Assembly (NCBI GenBank): GCA_016286365.1
Contig: JAEESN010000005.1
Location: 1 to 64,000, forward strand
Source of the DNA: Treponema sp.
GTDB lineage: Bacteria > Spirochaetota > Spirochaetia > Treponematales > Treponemataceae
DNA: 64,000 nucleotides
Direction of reading: 5' to 3'
This document shows positions 1 to 8,457 of this stretch, in pieces. The translations under genes and the position numbers were made by a program. The notes beneath the pieces are model-generated. The model saw nothing but the letters and a program-made list of their open reading frames with translations. It had not been told where the DNA came from and ran no database searches. How positions within the stretch are numbered: the stretch's first letter is position 1; each line of letters starts with the position of its first letter.

Positions 1-452
1 ACATTTACTCCAAACTCTTCGGCCCACTGAATAAGCTTCTGCTTTTTTTCGTACTTTCGTTCAAGATAACGTTCCATATCAAAAGCGCGGAACTGAATAT
101 AATCAAGATTGTATCGCTCGCATGCGTTATTCACAAAACCAACATCATTACTTACGGCAAAACCACCTATAAATCTGTTTCCTGTTGTAAAGAGCTTTTT
201 GATGTCTTTATAAAATGCCTCAAAATTCGGCTTAATCCTGAAGTAATCTTTTGAATATGCAAGCTGGCACTCACCCTTTCCGCTGAATAAATACCAGTCA
301 AAATCGCACTCAGGGTTCATAACAACATCTTCTGATTCAAGGATGTTTAATTCATCATCACAGACTACATATCCGAGTGAACAGATTTTTCCTATTCCTT
401 CAAAAGTATTTGCACATTCACAGTCAAAAAAGACAAAAGTTTTATGATTCAT
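1..452 (-). CDS. DnaQ-like 3'-5' exonuclease (partial, C-terminus outside window)
   Basis: The reading frame runs from an ATG at 452 to the window edge without a stop, giving about 150 residues. The N-terminus reads MNHKTFVFFDCECANTF, with the D10-x-E12 pair of DEDD/DnaQ-type exonucleases. A second block, GNRFIGGFAVSNDVGFVNNACERY, matches the middle Exo II-like region (an Asp after a hydrophobic strand). The family removes nucleotides from 3' ends or processes RNA, but I cannot say which substrate this one uses. It is divergent from sufC. No Shine-Dalgarno precedes the ATG; a consensus -35 and a -10-like hexamer 6 nt before the start suggest a leaderless message. Confidence 0.7.
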   Translation of the reverse strand, partial: MNHKTFVFFDCECANTFEGIGKICSLGYVVCDDELNILESEDVVMNPECDFDWYLFSGKGECQLAYSKDYFRIKPNFEAFYKDIKKLFTTGNRFIGGFAVSNDVGFVNNACERYNLDYIQFRAFDMERYLERKYEKKQKLIQWAEEFGVN

Positions 453-458
453 AGATGC

Positions 459-487
459 ATTTTCAACAAAAAAAGAAAAGTTGTCAA
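459..487 (-). promoter_or_regulatory. Promoter of the DnaQ-like gene, TTGACA-N17-GAAAAT
   Basis: On the minus strand a perfect -35 TTGACA (482-487) is followed after 17 nt by GAAAAT (459-464). Six nt separate this hexamer from the ATG at 452, so transcription would begin at or next to the start codon. Confidence 0.5.
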
Positions 488-505
488 TCATGTTGCAAAA
501 TGGAG

Positions 506-534
506 TTGTATGCACCCCGAATTTTCAGTATATT
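506..534 (+). promoter_or_regulatory. sufC promoter, TTGTAT-N17-TATATT
   Basis: The -35-like TTGTAT (506-511) and -10 TATATT (529-534) are 17 nt apart. The -10 ends 6 nt before the sufC ATG at 541. The 13-bp segment TTTTCAGTATATT ending at 534 recurs in the sufU promoter. Confidence 0.5.
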
Positions 535-540
535 AGTATC

Positions 541-1278
541 ATGCTGTTAGATATACATAACTTAAACTCAGGTCTTGAAGATGGAAAACAGATTCTTAAT
601 GACCTTAATATACAGATTGATCAGGGTGAAATTCATGCACTGATGGGACCAAACGGAGCGGGAAAATCTTCGCTTGGAAACACAATCATGGGAAACCCTG
701 TATATAAAATTACCGGTGGAAAGATATTCTTCAAAGGAAACGATGTAACAGAAGAAAGTGCCGATAAGCGCGCAAAGCTTGGTATGTTCATGTCGTTCCA
801 GAGTCCTATTGAAGTTCCGGGCATAAGCCTTGAATCTTTTATACGCGCTGCTATCCAGCAGAGAACGGGAGAACACGTAAAGCTCTTTCAGTTCCAGAAG
901 GAATTACAGCGCTGTATGGAAATCCTGGATATGAATCCGGATTATGCAAAGCGTGATTTGAACGTAGGATTTTCGGGTGGTGAGCGTAAAAAAAGCGAAA
1001 TACTTCAACTTCTTATGCTAAAACCTGATTTTGCAATTCTTGATGAAACTGATTCAGGCCTCGACGTTGATGCAGTCCGCACAGTTGCAAAAGGAATCGA
1101 AGAATATAGAAAGCTTACAAACGGCTCACTTCTCATAATCTCTCATACAACTAAGCTTTTGGAAGGACTCAATGTAGATAAGACCCACGTAATCGTAAAA
1201 GGTCACATTGTAAAAACCGGAGACGGAAAGCTCTTCAAAGAGATTAACGAAAAAGGATTTGAAGAGTATACGGCTTAA
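541..1278 (+). CDS. sufC: SufC, Fe-S assembly ATPase
   Basis: SufC is the ABC-type ATPase of the SufBCD scaffold that builds Fe-S clusters in the cytoplasm. The 245-residue product has Walker A GPNGAGKS (36-43), the SufC-type signature FSGGERKK (144-151), Walker B FAILDET (164-170), the SGLDVDA D-loop and the H-loop His202. The start is placed at 541 because the family N-terminus (MLLDIHNLNSGLEDGK) begins there; the in-frame extension back to 481 runs through promoter sequence and is not conserved-looking. No Shine-Dalgarno is visible, and the -10 at 529-534 implies a leaderless start. sufB follows after 12 nt, then sufD, so this is a sufCBD operon. Confidence 0.95.
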   Translation: MLLDIHNLNSGLEDGKQILNDLNIQIDQGEIHALMGPNGAGKSSLGNTIMGNPVYKITGGKIFFKGNDVTEESADKRAKLGMFMSFQSPIEVPGISLESFIRAAIQQRTGEHVKLFQFQKELQRCMEILDMNPDYAKRDLNVGFSGGERKKSEILQLLMLKPDFAILDETDSGLDVDAVRTVAKGIEEYRKLTNGSLLIISHTTKLLEGLNVDKTHVIVKGHIVKTGDGKLFKEINEKGFEEYTA

Positions 1279-1290
1279 TAAAGGAAAGAC

Positions 1291-2703
1291 ATGGACGAAA
1301 AGACTAAAATAGAAGATATAAACCGTGAGTTCTACGATTTCCGTTATGCCGAATCCGAAAAAGATTTCTACCGCATCGAAAGCGGACTCACACCCGATAT
1401 TGTAAAAAAAATCTCTGAAGAAAAAGAAGATCCCCAGTGGATGCGTGAATTCAGGCTTAAGTCACTCGAAACGTATAATCAGCTTAAAGTTCCAAAATGG
1501 GGACCTTCCATTGATGACCTTCATATAGAAAACATTGCAACCTATGTACGAGCTAAAACACAGATGAGCGGAAAGTGGGAAGATGTTCCGGATGACATAA
1601 AAGAAACCTTCGAAAAGCTTGGTATTCCCGAAGCTGAACGAAAGTCTTTAGCCGGCGTTGGTGCACAGTACGATTCAGAACTTGTATATCACAATGTACA
1701 GGAAGAGGTAGCAAAACAGGGAGTAATTTATCTTGGTTTTGAAGAAGCCTTGAAATCTGAAAAATGGGGCCCGATGGTAAAAGAATACTTTATGACCCTT
1801 ATTACACCACGCGACCATAAATTTGCTGCCCTTCACGGAGCGGTATGGTCTGGAGGTTCCTTTGTTTATGTTCCAAAAGGCGTTCATCTTTCCTTCCCCC
1901 TTCAGTCTTATTTCCGTTTGAATGCTCGCGGGGCCGGACAGTTTGAACACACACTGATTATCGTAGACGAAGGAGCAGACCTGCACTTTATAGAAGGATG
2001 TTCTGCTCCAAAATATAACGAAGCAAACCTTCATGCGGGAGCTGTTGAGCTCTTTGTAAAAAAAGGAGCACACCTTCGTTATTCTACAATCGAAAACTGG
2101 TCTAAAAACATGTATAACCTGAACACCAAGCGTGCAAAGGTCGAAGAAGGCGGTACGATTGAATGGGTTTCGGGTTCCTTTGGTTCACACATTTCTTACC
2201 TCTATCCCGAAAGCGATTTAGTCGGACGTGGTGCAAAATCAGAGTTTACGGGAATCACTTTTGCAGGCTCGGGACAGAGTCTTGATACAGGTGCAAAGAT
2301 GGTTCACCTTGCCCCGGATACAACAAGCCTTATTTCTACAAAATCTATTTCTAAAGGCGGTGGAGTAAGCATCTATCGTTCTGCAGTTTATATAGACAAA
2401 AATGCAACAGGAAGTAAAACAAGCGTTTCGTGTGAAAGCCTTATGCTCGATTCAGAAAGCCGCTCGGATACAATTCCTGCAATGGTTATTAAAACAGATG
2501 AATGTGATGTAGGACACGAAGCAAAAATCGGACGAATTTCCAGCGATGCGATTTTCTACCTCATGTCACGTGGTATAAGCGAAGACGATGCACGAAGTAT
2601 GATTGTAAGCGGATTTGCAAACCCGGTAAGTAAAGAGCTCCCTCTTGAATACGCCGTCGAGATGAATAATTTAATTAAGCTTGAAATGCGGGGTTCAATG
2701 TAA
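1291..2703 (+). CDS. sufB: SufB, Fe-S cluster scaffold subunit
   Basis: SufB forms the scaffold with SufC and SufD and receives sulfur for cluster assembly. The 470-residue length is normal for SufB. The C-terminal half shows the family blocks for a beta-helix core: SVSCESLMLDSESRSDTIP, then GHEAKIGRIS, followed by FYLMSRGISEDDAR. The conserved C-terminal Cys of SVSCESL and the GHEA His are present. The start is supported by AAGGAAAG 5 nt upstream of ATG. It is 12 nt downstream of sufC and 2 nt upstream of sufD, which fits tight co-translation. Confidence 0.95.
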   Translation: MDEKTKIEDINREFYDFRYAESEKDFYRIESGLTPDIVKKISEEKEDPQWMREFRLKSLETYNQLKVPKWGPSIDDLHIENIATYVRAKTQMSGKWEDVPDDIKETFEKLGIPEAERKSLAGVGAQYDSELVYHNVQEEVAKQGVIYLGFEEALKSEKWGPMVKEYFMTLITPRDHKFAALHGAVWSGGSFVYVPKGVHLSFPLQSYFRLNARGAGQFEHTLIIVDEGADLHFIEGCSAPKYNEANLHAGAVELFVKKGAHLRYSTIENWSKNMYNLNTKRAKVEEGGTIEWVSGSFGSHISYLYPESDLVGRGAKSEFTGITFAGSGQSLDTGAKMVHLAPDTTSLISTKSISKGGGVSIYRSAVYIDKNATGSKTSVSCESLMLDSESRSDTIPAMVIKTDECDVGHEAKIGRISSDAIFYLMSRGISEDDARSMIVSGFANPVSKELPLEYAVEMNNLIKLEMRGSM

Positions 2704-2705
2704 TT

Positions 2706-3797
2706 ATGGAAAATACAACAAATATTAATCCAATCCCATACCTCACCTGGAGCTGGCTCAAGATAAACAGCGACGTGGCAAGTTATGATTTTACGCTTAA
2801 GGAAAACTCAGGCAAAGAAATCAATCTTACACCGAACATCCTTATTACAGAAGGAAAATCTATCAAAACTGATTTACCCGAACCGCTCTTTGCAACAGGC
2901 GACGCTGCCGCAAAACTTATTTCGGATGCTGCACCAAAGGGAAAAATCTATACATTCGAAAAATCAAATGAGGAAAAACCTCTTATCATAAGAATTAAAA
3001 GCGAAGATAACAGCGCCACACTCCAGATTCTCCATATAAAAAAAGGTGTATCTGCAAAAGTTATAATTGTGTACGAACCTTCAACCGCTTTGGCAGATTC
3101 AACTACCAAAGAATCCACAGAAGTTCCTGTTTTATCCGGCGTTATAACAAAAGTATATGCAGAAGATGATTCAAAACTTCATCTTTCTAAAGTACAGCTC
3201 TGCGATAAAAACGTTAATCAGATTGATGATACTGCAATTGTATGCGGCGAGCGTGCAAAAGTAGATTTTACACAGATCGAACTTGGAGGCTCTCACGTAG
3301 ATGCAGGCTTTAATGCAACACTCTACGGCTATCAGTCTGAATTTAATTCCGATACAGCATACATCCTAACCGGTAATCAGTATCTTGATATGAACCAGGT
3401 TGCCGTTCACAAGGGAAAGAAAACTGCCTGCGACATGAAGACTCATGGAACAGTAAAAGATGAATCGACTAAGACTTACCGCGGTACAATTGATCTTGTA
3501 AAAGGATGCTCCGGTTCAAACGGTAACGAAATTGAAACTACCCTGCTTCTTTCTCCAAAAGCAGTTGTAAAAGCAGCACCTATAATCCTTTGTGGAGAAG
3601 ATGATATTTCTGCAGAACACGGCTCAACAATCGGAAAGCTTTCTGATGATATGCTTTTTTATATGAACAGCCGCGGTATAGACGAAAAAACTGCCGAAGA
3701 CCTTCTTTCAAAAGCGAAGATTACATCGGCAGCTTCTTCAATAGAAGATGAATCTGTTACTGAAGAAATAAACAGCTGGATTAAAAATAATTTATAG
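2706..3797 (+). CDS. sufD: SufD, Fe-S cluster assembly subunit
   Basis: The 363-residue SufB/SufD-family protein is the third subunit of the SufBCD scaffold. It is divergent in its N-terminal half, but the C-terminus keeps the family order: KGCSGSNGNEIETTLLLSP, then ISAEHGSTIGKLSDDMLFYMNSRGIDEKTA. The EHG motif replaces the GHE form seen in SufB. The start lies 2 nt after the sufB stop with no clear Shine-Dalgarno, so translational coupling is likely. The gene ends 10 bp from the convergent S41 gene. There is no strong terminator between them, only a 7-bp palindrome made from the two stop codons. Confidence 0.88.
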   Translation: MENTTNINPIPYLTWSWLKINSDVASYDFTLKENSGKEINLTPNILITEGKSIKTDLPEPLFATGDAAAKLISDAAPKGKIYTFEKSNEEKPLIIRIKSEDNSATLQILHIKKGVSAKVIIVYEPSTALADSTTKESTEVPVLSGVITKVYAEDDSKLHLSKVQLCDKNVNQIDDTAIVCGERAKVDFTQIELGGSHVDAGFNATLYGYQSEFNSDTAYILTGNQYLDMNQVAVHKGKKTACDMKTHGTVKDESTKTYRGTIDLVKGCSGSNGNEIETTLLLSPKAVVKAAPIILCGEDDISAEHGSTIGKLSDDMLFYMNSRGIDEKTAEDLLSKAKITSAASSIEDESVTEEINSWIKNNL

Positions 3798-3807
3798 CTT
3801 TAAAACT

Positions 3808-4848
3808 CTATAAACTCTGTGCAAGGTTTACTGCACGTTCCATCTGTAAATCATTGCTAAGGCTTGTGTTTACAACGAGATTTGCTCCCTGTGGTACAAT
3901 ACCGGTTCCTTCTGGAATTGATCCATCTGGTCTGCACACTTTCTGAACAGAAACTGAATATCTCCATCCATTCACAAGGCATCTTTCAAGCGAAAGTGAA
4001 AATACTCCGCATGTGTGATTACCAACCTGGGTAACATGAGCTTGTGAACACATTGCCATAGTAAATTCTTCTCCAGCACTCATTGTCTGTGCATTTGTAA
4101 GAAGGAATACGGGTTTTGTATACTGCCAGCTTCCGTTCTTTTTAATTTCAAGTTCAACACCTTCATCATAGTCATTTGGTCCAGGACCGTTCTTTGTTCT
4201 TGAAATTGCATAAGTTTTATCATCGGCACAAAATCTTCCCGATATGCGGCTTACGTTTCCAGTAAGTCCACCACGGTTTCCGCGAACATCGAGGATGATG
4301 CATTTTGTATCCTTTAATTCTTCCAAAGCAAGGTCTATGTCACCAGCCCATTCCTGGTTCTGATTGATTCCTGTCTGACCGCTCGAAAATGCCGCTATGT
4401 GAATGTATCCTGTAGTGCTGTCTGTCTTTAATCTTCCGTATGTAATGATGTTATTTCCACATTTTTTCGGGTTTTGTACATACTTTGAACAAACTTCCTC
4501 TAAAGAAAAGATATCAGGTGTTACTGAATCTTCACCAGAATTAAAGCTTCCAGCCGGTGTCTTTAAGTATACGTGAGCATCATGTAATGGTGTAAGAAGA
4601 GTTTTTAATACCTCAAAGAATTCTTTATCTGTCATGTCTTCGTTTACCAATGGACGGCACGCATTATACTGAGCCTTCCAATCAACACCACGAACAGCAA
4701 ACAAAGCATAAGTTTCGTTATAATCATTCCAGAGAGCATCAAACATCTGTGTGTAAGATAAATCAACTCTCTTTCCATAAAAGAAAGTACACGAATTAAG
4801 ACCGATAAATCCCGCAATCAATAATAAAATCAAACGTATTTTTTTCAT
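3808..4848 (-). CDS. S41-family serine protease, lipoprotein
   Basis: The 346-residue protein begins with a lipoprotein signal ending GLNSC (Cys20), so it is probably anchored in the envelope facing the periplasm. The S41 (tail-specific/CtpA-like) core is visible: TGYIHIAAFSS near 147-156, IILDVRGNRGG near 184-194, and TMSAGEEF with the likely nucleophile Ser257 and nearby Glu260. No PDZ domain is evident, which makes it a short S41 member. The start is supported by AGGAGATAACTT before ATG. It is followed upstream by the outer-membrane-type gene on the same strand. The substrate is unknown. Confidence 0.8.
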   Translation of the reverse strand: MKKIRLILLLIAGFIGLNSCTFFYGKRVDLSYTQMFDALWNDYNETYALFAVRGVDWKAQYNACRPLVNEDMTDKEFFEVLKTLLTPLHDAHVYLKTPAGSFNSGEDSVTPDIFSLEEVCSKYVQNPKKCGNNIITYGRLKTDSTTGYIHIAAFSSGQTGINQNQEWAGDIDLALEELKDTKCIILDVRGNRGGLTGNVSRISGRFCADDKTYAISRTKNGPGPNDYDEGVELEIKKNGSWQYTKPVFLLTNAQTMSAGEEFTMAMCSQAHVTQVGNHTCGVFSLSLERCLVNGWRYSVSVQKVCRPDGSIPEGTGIVPQGANLVVNTSLSNDLQMERAVNLAQSL

Positions 4849-4896
4849 AAGTTATCTCCTAAAAATATCTTTCACAATAATAATTCCCGGCTCTTT

Positions 4897-5748
4897 TTAG
4901 AACACATACGATGCGAATGCTTTAAAGTTTCCGTCAACATAATAAAGCGGACGCTCATCTGGAACTGCAATTCTTGAATATTCAAAATCACATCCAAGAC
5001 CGAACGAAAGATTGTTATTTGCCTTAAGCTTATATTCAAAATCAATATAAACAGACTGATAGTTATGAATGCTCAAAAAATCACCGAGTGTAAAAATCTT
5101 TAAAAAGTCTTCTTCGGCATATTTCATAAGGCGTGCATCACAACCTGCATAAGGAGGTCGAACACCGTATCCGAGTAAAGGAAGTCCGCACATAACAAAG
5201 AATGAGTTTTTTTCATCAATATTAAAATTCATGCTTGCAGAAGGACCGATCGATAAAAGTGCTGTAATAGAAGGATAATGCTCAAACTGCATGAATACGT
5301 TACAGGCAAAATTTCCACCCGCATAAATATCCATACGACTGTCGCTGTAAACCTTATATCCTAAATCATACTGTAATCTGATTTTTTGAAAGCTGAGCGA
5401 AGAAACAGATGCCTGCCAGTAATATTCGCCTGTTACAGGATCATAAGTTTTATAGACATTCGCATTGTCTGTAAGAGCTGATGATGGGCGCGTAATAAAA
5501 TAATCAGCAGTAATAATGTGAATAAAATCTCCTGAAAAGATTTTTGTTCCAAGTGAAAAACGGGGACAAGAAAGCGCTTCCGAAGTAAGACTGAAGGTTG
5601 TTTCCTTATAAGAGCCAAGATTCCAGCCAACAGAAAGCGTGATTTCTACAGAAGTTTTATCTTCCCCACCCTGATTTACTTTTTCCTCTGCAAAAATAAA
5701 AGCTGCCAGGCAGAAGAAAATCAATACAAAAGAAAAATGTTTTTTCAT
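4897..5748 (-). CDS. Secreted, probably outer-membrane beta-barrel protein
   Basis: I do not recognise a named family. From the ATG at 5748 the 283-residue product starts with a clean signal peptide (MKKHFSFVLIFFCLAAFIFAEE) preceded by an excellent ribosome site (GGAGGA, 5752-5757); the in-frame extension to 5778 has no such site. The body alternates polar and aromatic residues with many Tyr, Phe and Gly, and ends in FASYVF with a terminal Phe, as in many outer-membrane barrels. It shares orientation with the S41 lipoprotein downstream and the LuxR regulator upstream. Confidence 0.6.
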   Translation of the reverse strand: MKKHFSFVLIFFCLAAFIFAEEKVNQGGEDKTSVEITLSVGWNLGSYKETTFSLTSEALSCPRFSLGTKIFSGDFIHIITADYFITRPSSALTDNANVYKTYDPVTGEYYWQASVSSLSFQKIRLQYDLGYKVYSDSRMDIYAGGNFACNVFMQFEHYPSITALLSIGPSASMNFNIDEKNSFFVMCGLPLLGYGVRPPYAGCDARLMKYAEEDFLKIFTLGDFLSIHNYQSVYIDFEYKLKANNNLSFGLGCDFEYSRIAVPDERPLYYVDGNFKAFASYVF

Positions 5749-5884
5749 AATTCCTCCAGAAAAGTTTAAGGATTCCAAAGTGATTTAATCTTCAAAATCC
5801 TCTAAAACTATACTCTCTGGAAGGACAGAATGATATTAGGGATAGTACCAAATTTTTTGAGTTTTTAAAATTCAGGGTAAACCC

Positions 5885-6715
5885 TTAGTTTTTAAGGCGG
5901 GCAAAAAGCTCCAGTCTGTTTTTTACACCGGTTTTACGGTAGATGCTTGCAAGATGAGATTCAATTGTTTTTTCGCTTACAAAAAGAGTATCCGCAAGTT
6001 CTTTATTGGATTTTCCTTCGAGCAGAGCCAGAATGATTTCCTGTTCCCTTTTTGTGATGGAAAAATCTTTTATAAAATCAGGTTTAAGGATTTTTTCGTT
6101 CTTAGACATCGGAGACGAAAATGAATACTTATAAAAAATATGAAAAATTAAAATTGAAACCGAGATGATAAAAATATATGGAACGTTTTTAACAAAAAAA
6201 GCAAATATTAAGTTTAAGGCTGCGAGCACTGTGATTATCCATTTTTCCCTGCGGAATACACCCTTGTCTCCACGGCGGAAAAAAATAATCCCTATGAGAA
6301 CTGCAAAAATTGTCGGATTCCAGATGCCGAAGATATTAATTAAAGAAGAAGGATGTTCAATGCCCGGTATAAAAATCAGAATAACGGAAAAAGCAAAACT
6401 CAAAAGAGAATAGATAAGGATGATTTTTCTGATTACCGAAAACCTGCTTATCTGAATATAATCTAAAGCAAAACCCGTAATTCCATAAGAAAAGAAAAAC
6501 GAAAGGAAGGCTCCGAATACACAGAGGAAGATGCGCGAATCTATAATCTTATAAACCGAAACATAATAAGAATTAGTGCAGATCATAAAAAAAGCAATCA
6601 TGATTAAAAAGACATGAAAGAAAAATGATTTTTTGAATTTAAGAAAAAATAGAAGAGAGATTAATCCTGATGCAAAAGAAAAAAGACATGAAACAAATAA
6701 AATTAAATCTTCCAC
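5885..6715 (-). CDS. Membrane-embedded LuxR-type regulator
   Basis: This 276-residue protein has about seven hydrophobic segments over residues 1-200, then a C-terminal LuxR/GerE helix-turn-helix (about 214-276: SITKREQEIILALLEGKSNKELA, then VSEKTIESHLASIYRKTGVKNR). There is no receiver domain, so it would be a one-component membrane sensor that binds DNA directly. Translation probably starts at GTG (6713-6715), with GAGG six nt upstream. Its likely targets are unknown. The adjacent co-directional envelope genes are one possibility, but no operator was identified. Confidence 0.75.
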   Translation of the reverse strand: MEDLILFVSCLFSFASGLISLLFFLKFKKSFFFHVFLIMIAFFMICTNSYYVSVYKIIDSRIFLCVFGAFLSFFFSYGITGFALDYIQISRFSVIRKIILIYSLLSFAFSVILIFIPGIEHPSSLINIFGIWNPTIFAVLIGIIFFRRGDKGVFRREKWIITVLAALNLIFAFFVKNVPYIFIISVSILIFHIFYKYSFSSPMSKNEKILKPDFIKDFSITKREQEIILALLEGKSNKELADTLFVSEKTIESHLASIYRKTGVKNRLELFARLKN

Positions 6716-6839
6716 TAAAAGCCTCGTTTTTAGATTATATCATAAGTTAGTGATTGTATAAATGATAATTGAATAAATCCGTTAAATCATCTAGAATGAT
6801 AAAAAGTTTTTACACACGTATTTACTAGGTAAAATTATT

Positions 6840-8084
6840 ATGGAAAACAAATACAGAAAAGATTTCCCTTTCTTTAAAGCTATAGATGAAAACTCTGCCG
6901 GAGAAAACAAAGGACTCATTTATTTTGATACAGCGGCAACAGCCCAGCGTCCGTTTATTGTACTCAACGCAATGACCCATTTTTATGCAACAGAAAATGC
7001 AAATCCTCTGCGCGGACTATATTCTTTAAGTGAAAGAGCTACACTCGCCTACGAAAATGCACGCGAAACTGTAGCAAAATTCATAAATGCAAAAGATGCT
7101 TCGGAAATTGTTTTTACACGTAATGCTTCTGAAAGTTTAAATCTTGTTGCATACAGCTGGGGATTAAACAATCTTAAAGCCGGTGACGAAATCTGTGTTT
7201 CCATAATGGAACATCATTCAAACATAGTTCCATGGCAGATGGTGTGCCAGAAAACCGGCGCAAAGCTTGTCTTTATGGAATGCGACAAAGAAACAGGTAT
7301 AATCAGTGACGAAGAGATCGCTTCCAAAATTAACGGTCATACTAAAATTGTATCTGTTGTTCATGTAAGTAACGTTCTCGGTGTAACAAATCCTGTAAAA
7401 AAGATAGGACAGGCAGCACACGCTAATGGTGCAATTTTTATAGTTGATGGAGCTCAGTCGGCACCACACATGCAGGTTGATGTTCAGGATATCGATGCAG
7501 ACTTTTTTGCAATGAGCGGACATAAACTCTGCGGACCAATGGGAATCGGTTCACTTTACGGAAAACGCGAACTTTTAGAAAAAACCGATCCGTTCCTCCG
7601 TGGCGGCGAAATGATTGAATACGTAACACGGGAAAATGCAACCTGGGCAGAAGTTCCACATAAATTCGAAGCGGGAACTGTAAGCGCAGGAGATGCTGTT
7701 GGAATGGCAGCGGCTATCAGATACATCACTTCTATAGGTCTTGAAAACATCGAAAAGCACGATGCAGAACTTGCATGCAGAATTATCGAAGGGATGAAAA
7801 ATATTCCTCACATAAACATCATAGGCCCGAGAGACGGAAATAAACGATGCGGAATCGTTACATTTACGGTGGACGGCGTTCACCCGCATGATGTTGCTAC
7901 CCTTCTTTCCGAAGAACACATTGCGATTAGGGCGGGTCATCACTGTGCACAGCCGCTCGGGCAGTATCTTGGGCAGACAGCAACGGCAAGAGCGAGCCTG
8001 TATTTTTACAATACAGAGGAAGAAGTTGATATATTCCTCGAAAAATTGAGCCACCTGCGCGAGTGGAGTGGGTTTAAAGATTAA
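6840..8084 (+). CDS. sufS: SufS, cysteine desulfurase
   Basis: SufS is a PLP-dependent enzyme that removes sulfur from cysteine and passes it to SufU for SufBCD. The 414-residue protein shows the PLP Lys229 in FFAMSGHKLCGP and the catalytic Cys369 in RAGHHCAQP, the group II (SufS-like) arrangement. NASESLNLVAYSWG and EHHSNIVPWQ are also conserved. No Shine-Dalgarno is seen. TAAAAT at 6830-6835 lies 4 nt before ATG, so the mRNA is likely leaderless or nearly so. It is separated from sufCBD by three minus-strand genes and from sufU by a repeat-rich gap. Confidence 0.95.
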   Translation: MENKYRKDFPFFKAIDENSAGENKGLIYFDTAATAQRPFIVLNAMTHFYATENANPLRGLYSLSERATLAYENARETVAKFINAKDASEIVFTRNASESLNLVAYSWGLNNLKAGDEICVSIMEHHSNIVPWQMVCQKTGAKLVFMECDKETGIISDEEIASKINGHTKIVSVVHVSNVLGVTNPVKKIGQAAHANGAIFIVDGAQSAPHMQVDVQDIDADFFAMSGHKLCGPMGIGSLYGKRELLEKTDPFLRGGEMIEYVTRENATWAEVPHKFEAGTVSAGDAVGMAAAIRYITSIGLENIEKHDAELACRIIEGMKNIPHINIIGPRDGNKRCGIVTFTVDGVHPHDVATLLSEEHIAIRAGHHCAQPLGQYLGQTATARASLYFYNTEEEVDIFLEKLSHLREWSGFKD

Positions 8085-8086
8085 AA

Positions 8087-8130
8087 TAAATATTAAAAAT
8101 AGACTACGGGAACCCTGTTTTTCTCCGCTA
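8087..8130 (+). repeat. 44-bp direct repeat, copy 1
   Basis: This is identical base for base to 8206-8249, 119 bp downstream. It contains the words GAACC (8110-8114) and CTCCGC that also occur in the array near 52,700. Confidence 0.85.
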
Positions 8131-8205
8131 ATAAATGAATTAAAAATCTTAACATATGTGTAAAGAACCTTATTTTTCTCCGCAAATGAATTATTAAAAA
8201 AATTC

Positions 8206-8249
8206 TAAATATTAAAAATAGACTACGGGAACCCTGTTTTTCTCCGCTA
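8206..8249 (+). repeat. 44-bp direct repeat, copy 2 (left arm of hairpin)
   Basis: This is a second perfect copy of 8087-8130. Here it forms the left arm of a long interrupted hairpin that runs to about 8305. Between the copies, at 8165-8169, lies a degenerate third unit with GAACC, TTATTTTTC and TCCGC in the same order. Confidence 0.85.
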
Positions 8250-8305
8250 GGGAATTATGACGCTCCGAAAAACAGGAACCCCTAGGCCTATTTTTATATC
8301 TATTT
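8207..8305. repeat. Interrupted hairpin repeat, family member 1
   Basis: The arms pair in blocks. TAAAAATAG (8213-8221) pairs with 8288-8296. GAACC (8229-8233) faces GAACC (8276-8280). CTGTTTTTC (8234-8242) pairs perfectly with GAAAAACAG (8267-8275). TCC (8243-8245) faces TCC (8264-8266). The apical segment is 8246-8263. The same order with different stem sequences occurs at 52674-52761. The remaining gap between sufS and sufU (8306-8422) is AT-rich and repeats GCCTATTTTTATAT at 8286 and 8375; I see no gene in it. Confidence 0.75.
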
Positions 8306-8422
8306 AAATTTTAAAACATTAATCCATAGAATCATTTTAATTCTTTTCCTCGTTCAAATTAATTATTTCCCAAAGCCTATTTTTATATTCTTTTATTCCT
8401 TCAATACAATCCCCTCCCTTAG

Positions 8423-8451
8423 TTGCTCATTGCTCGGTTTTTCAGTATATT
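8423..8451 (+). promoter_or_regulatory. sufU promoter, TTGCTC-N17-TATATT
   Basis: The -35-like TTGCTC (8423-8428) and -10 TATATT (8446-8451) are 17 nt apart. TTTTCAGTATATT at 8439-8451 is identical to the sufC promoter segment. The predicted start, near 8458, coincides with the first copy of the 24-bp repeat. Confidence 0.45.
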
Positions 8452-8457
8452 TTATTT

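Noticed and set aside
1675-2073. A 132-codon minus-strand frame inside sufB
   Set aside because: Antisense shadow of a conserved gene; no start signal or recognisable domain.
3791-3814. Terminator between convergent sufD and S41 genes
   Set aside because: The 7-bp TTTATAG/CTATAAA palindrome comes from the two stop codons and is too weak and AT-rich to call.
8087-8390. Insertion sequence or transposon remnant with coding capacity
   Set aside because: No transposase fragment or clean terminal repeats with target duplication could be seen; only the repeat structure is supported.
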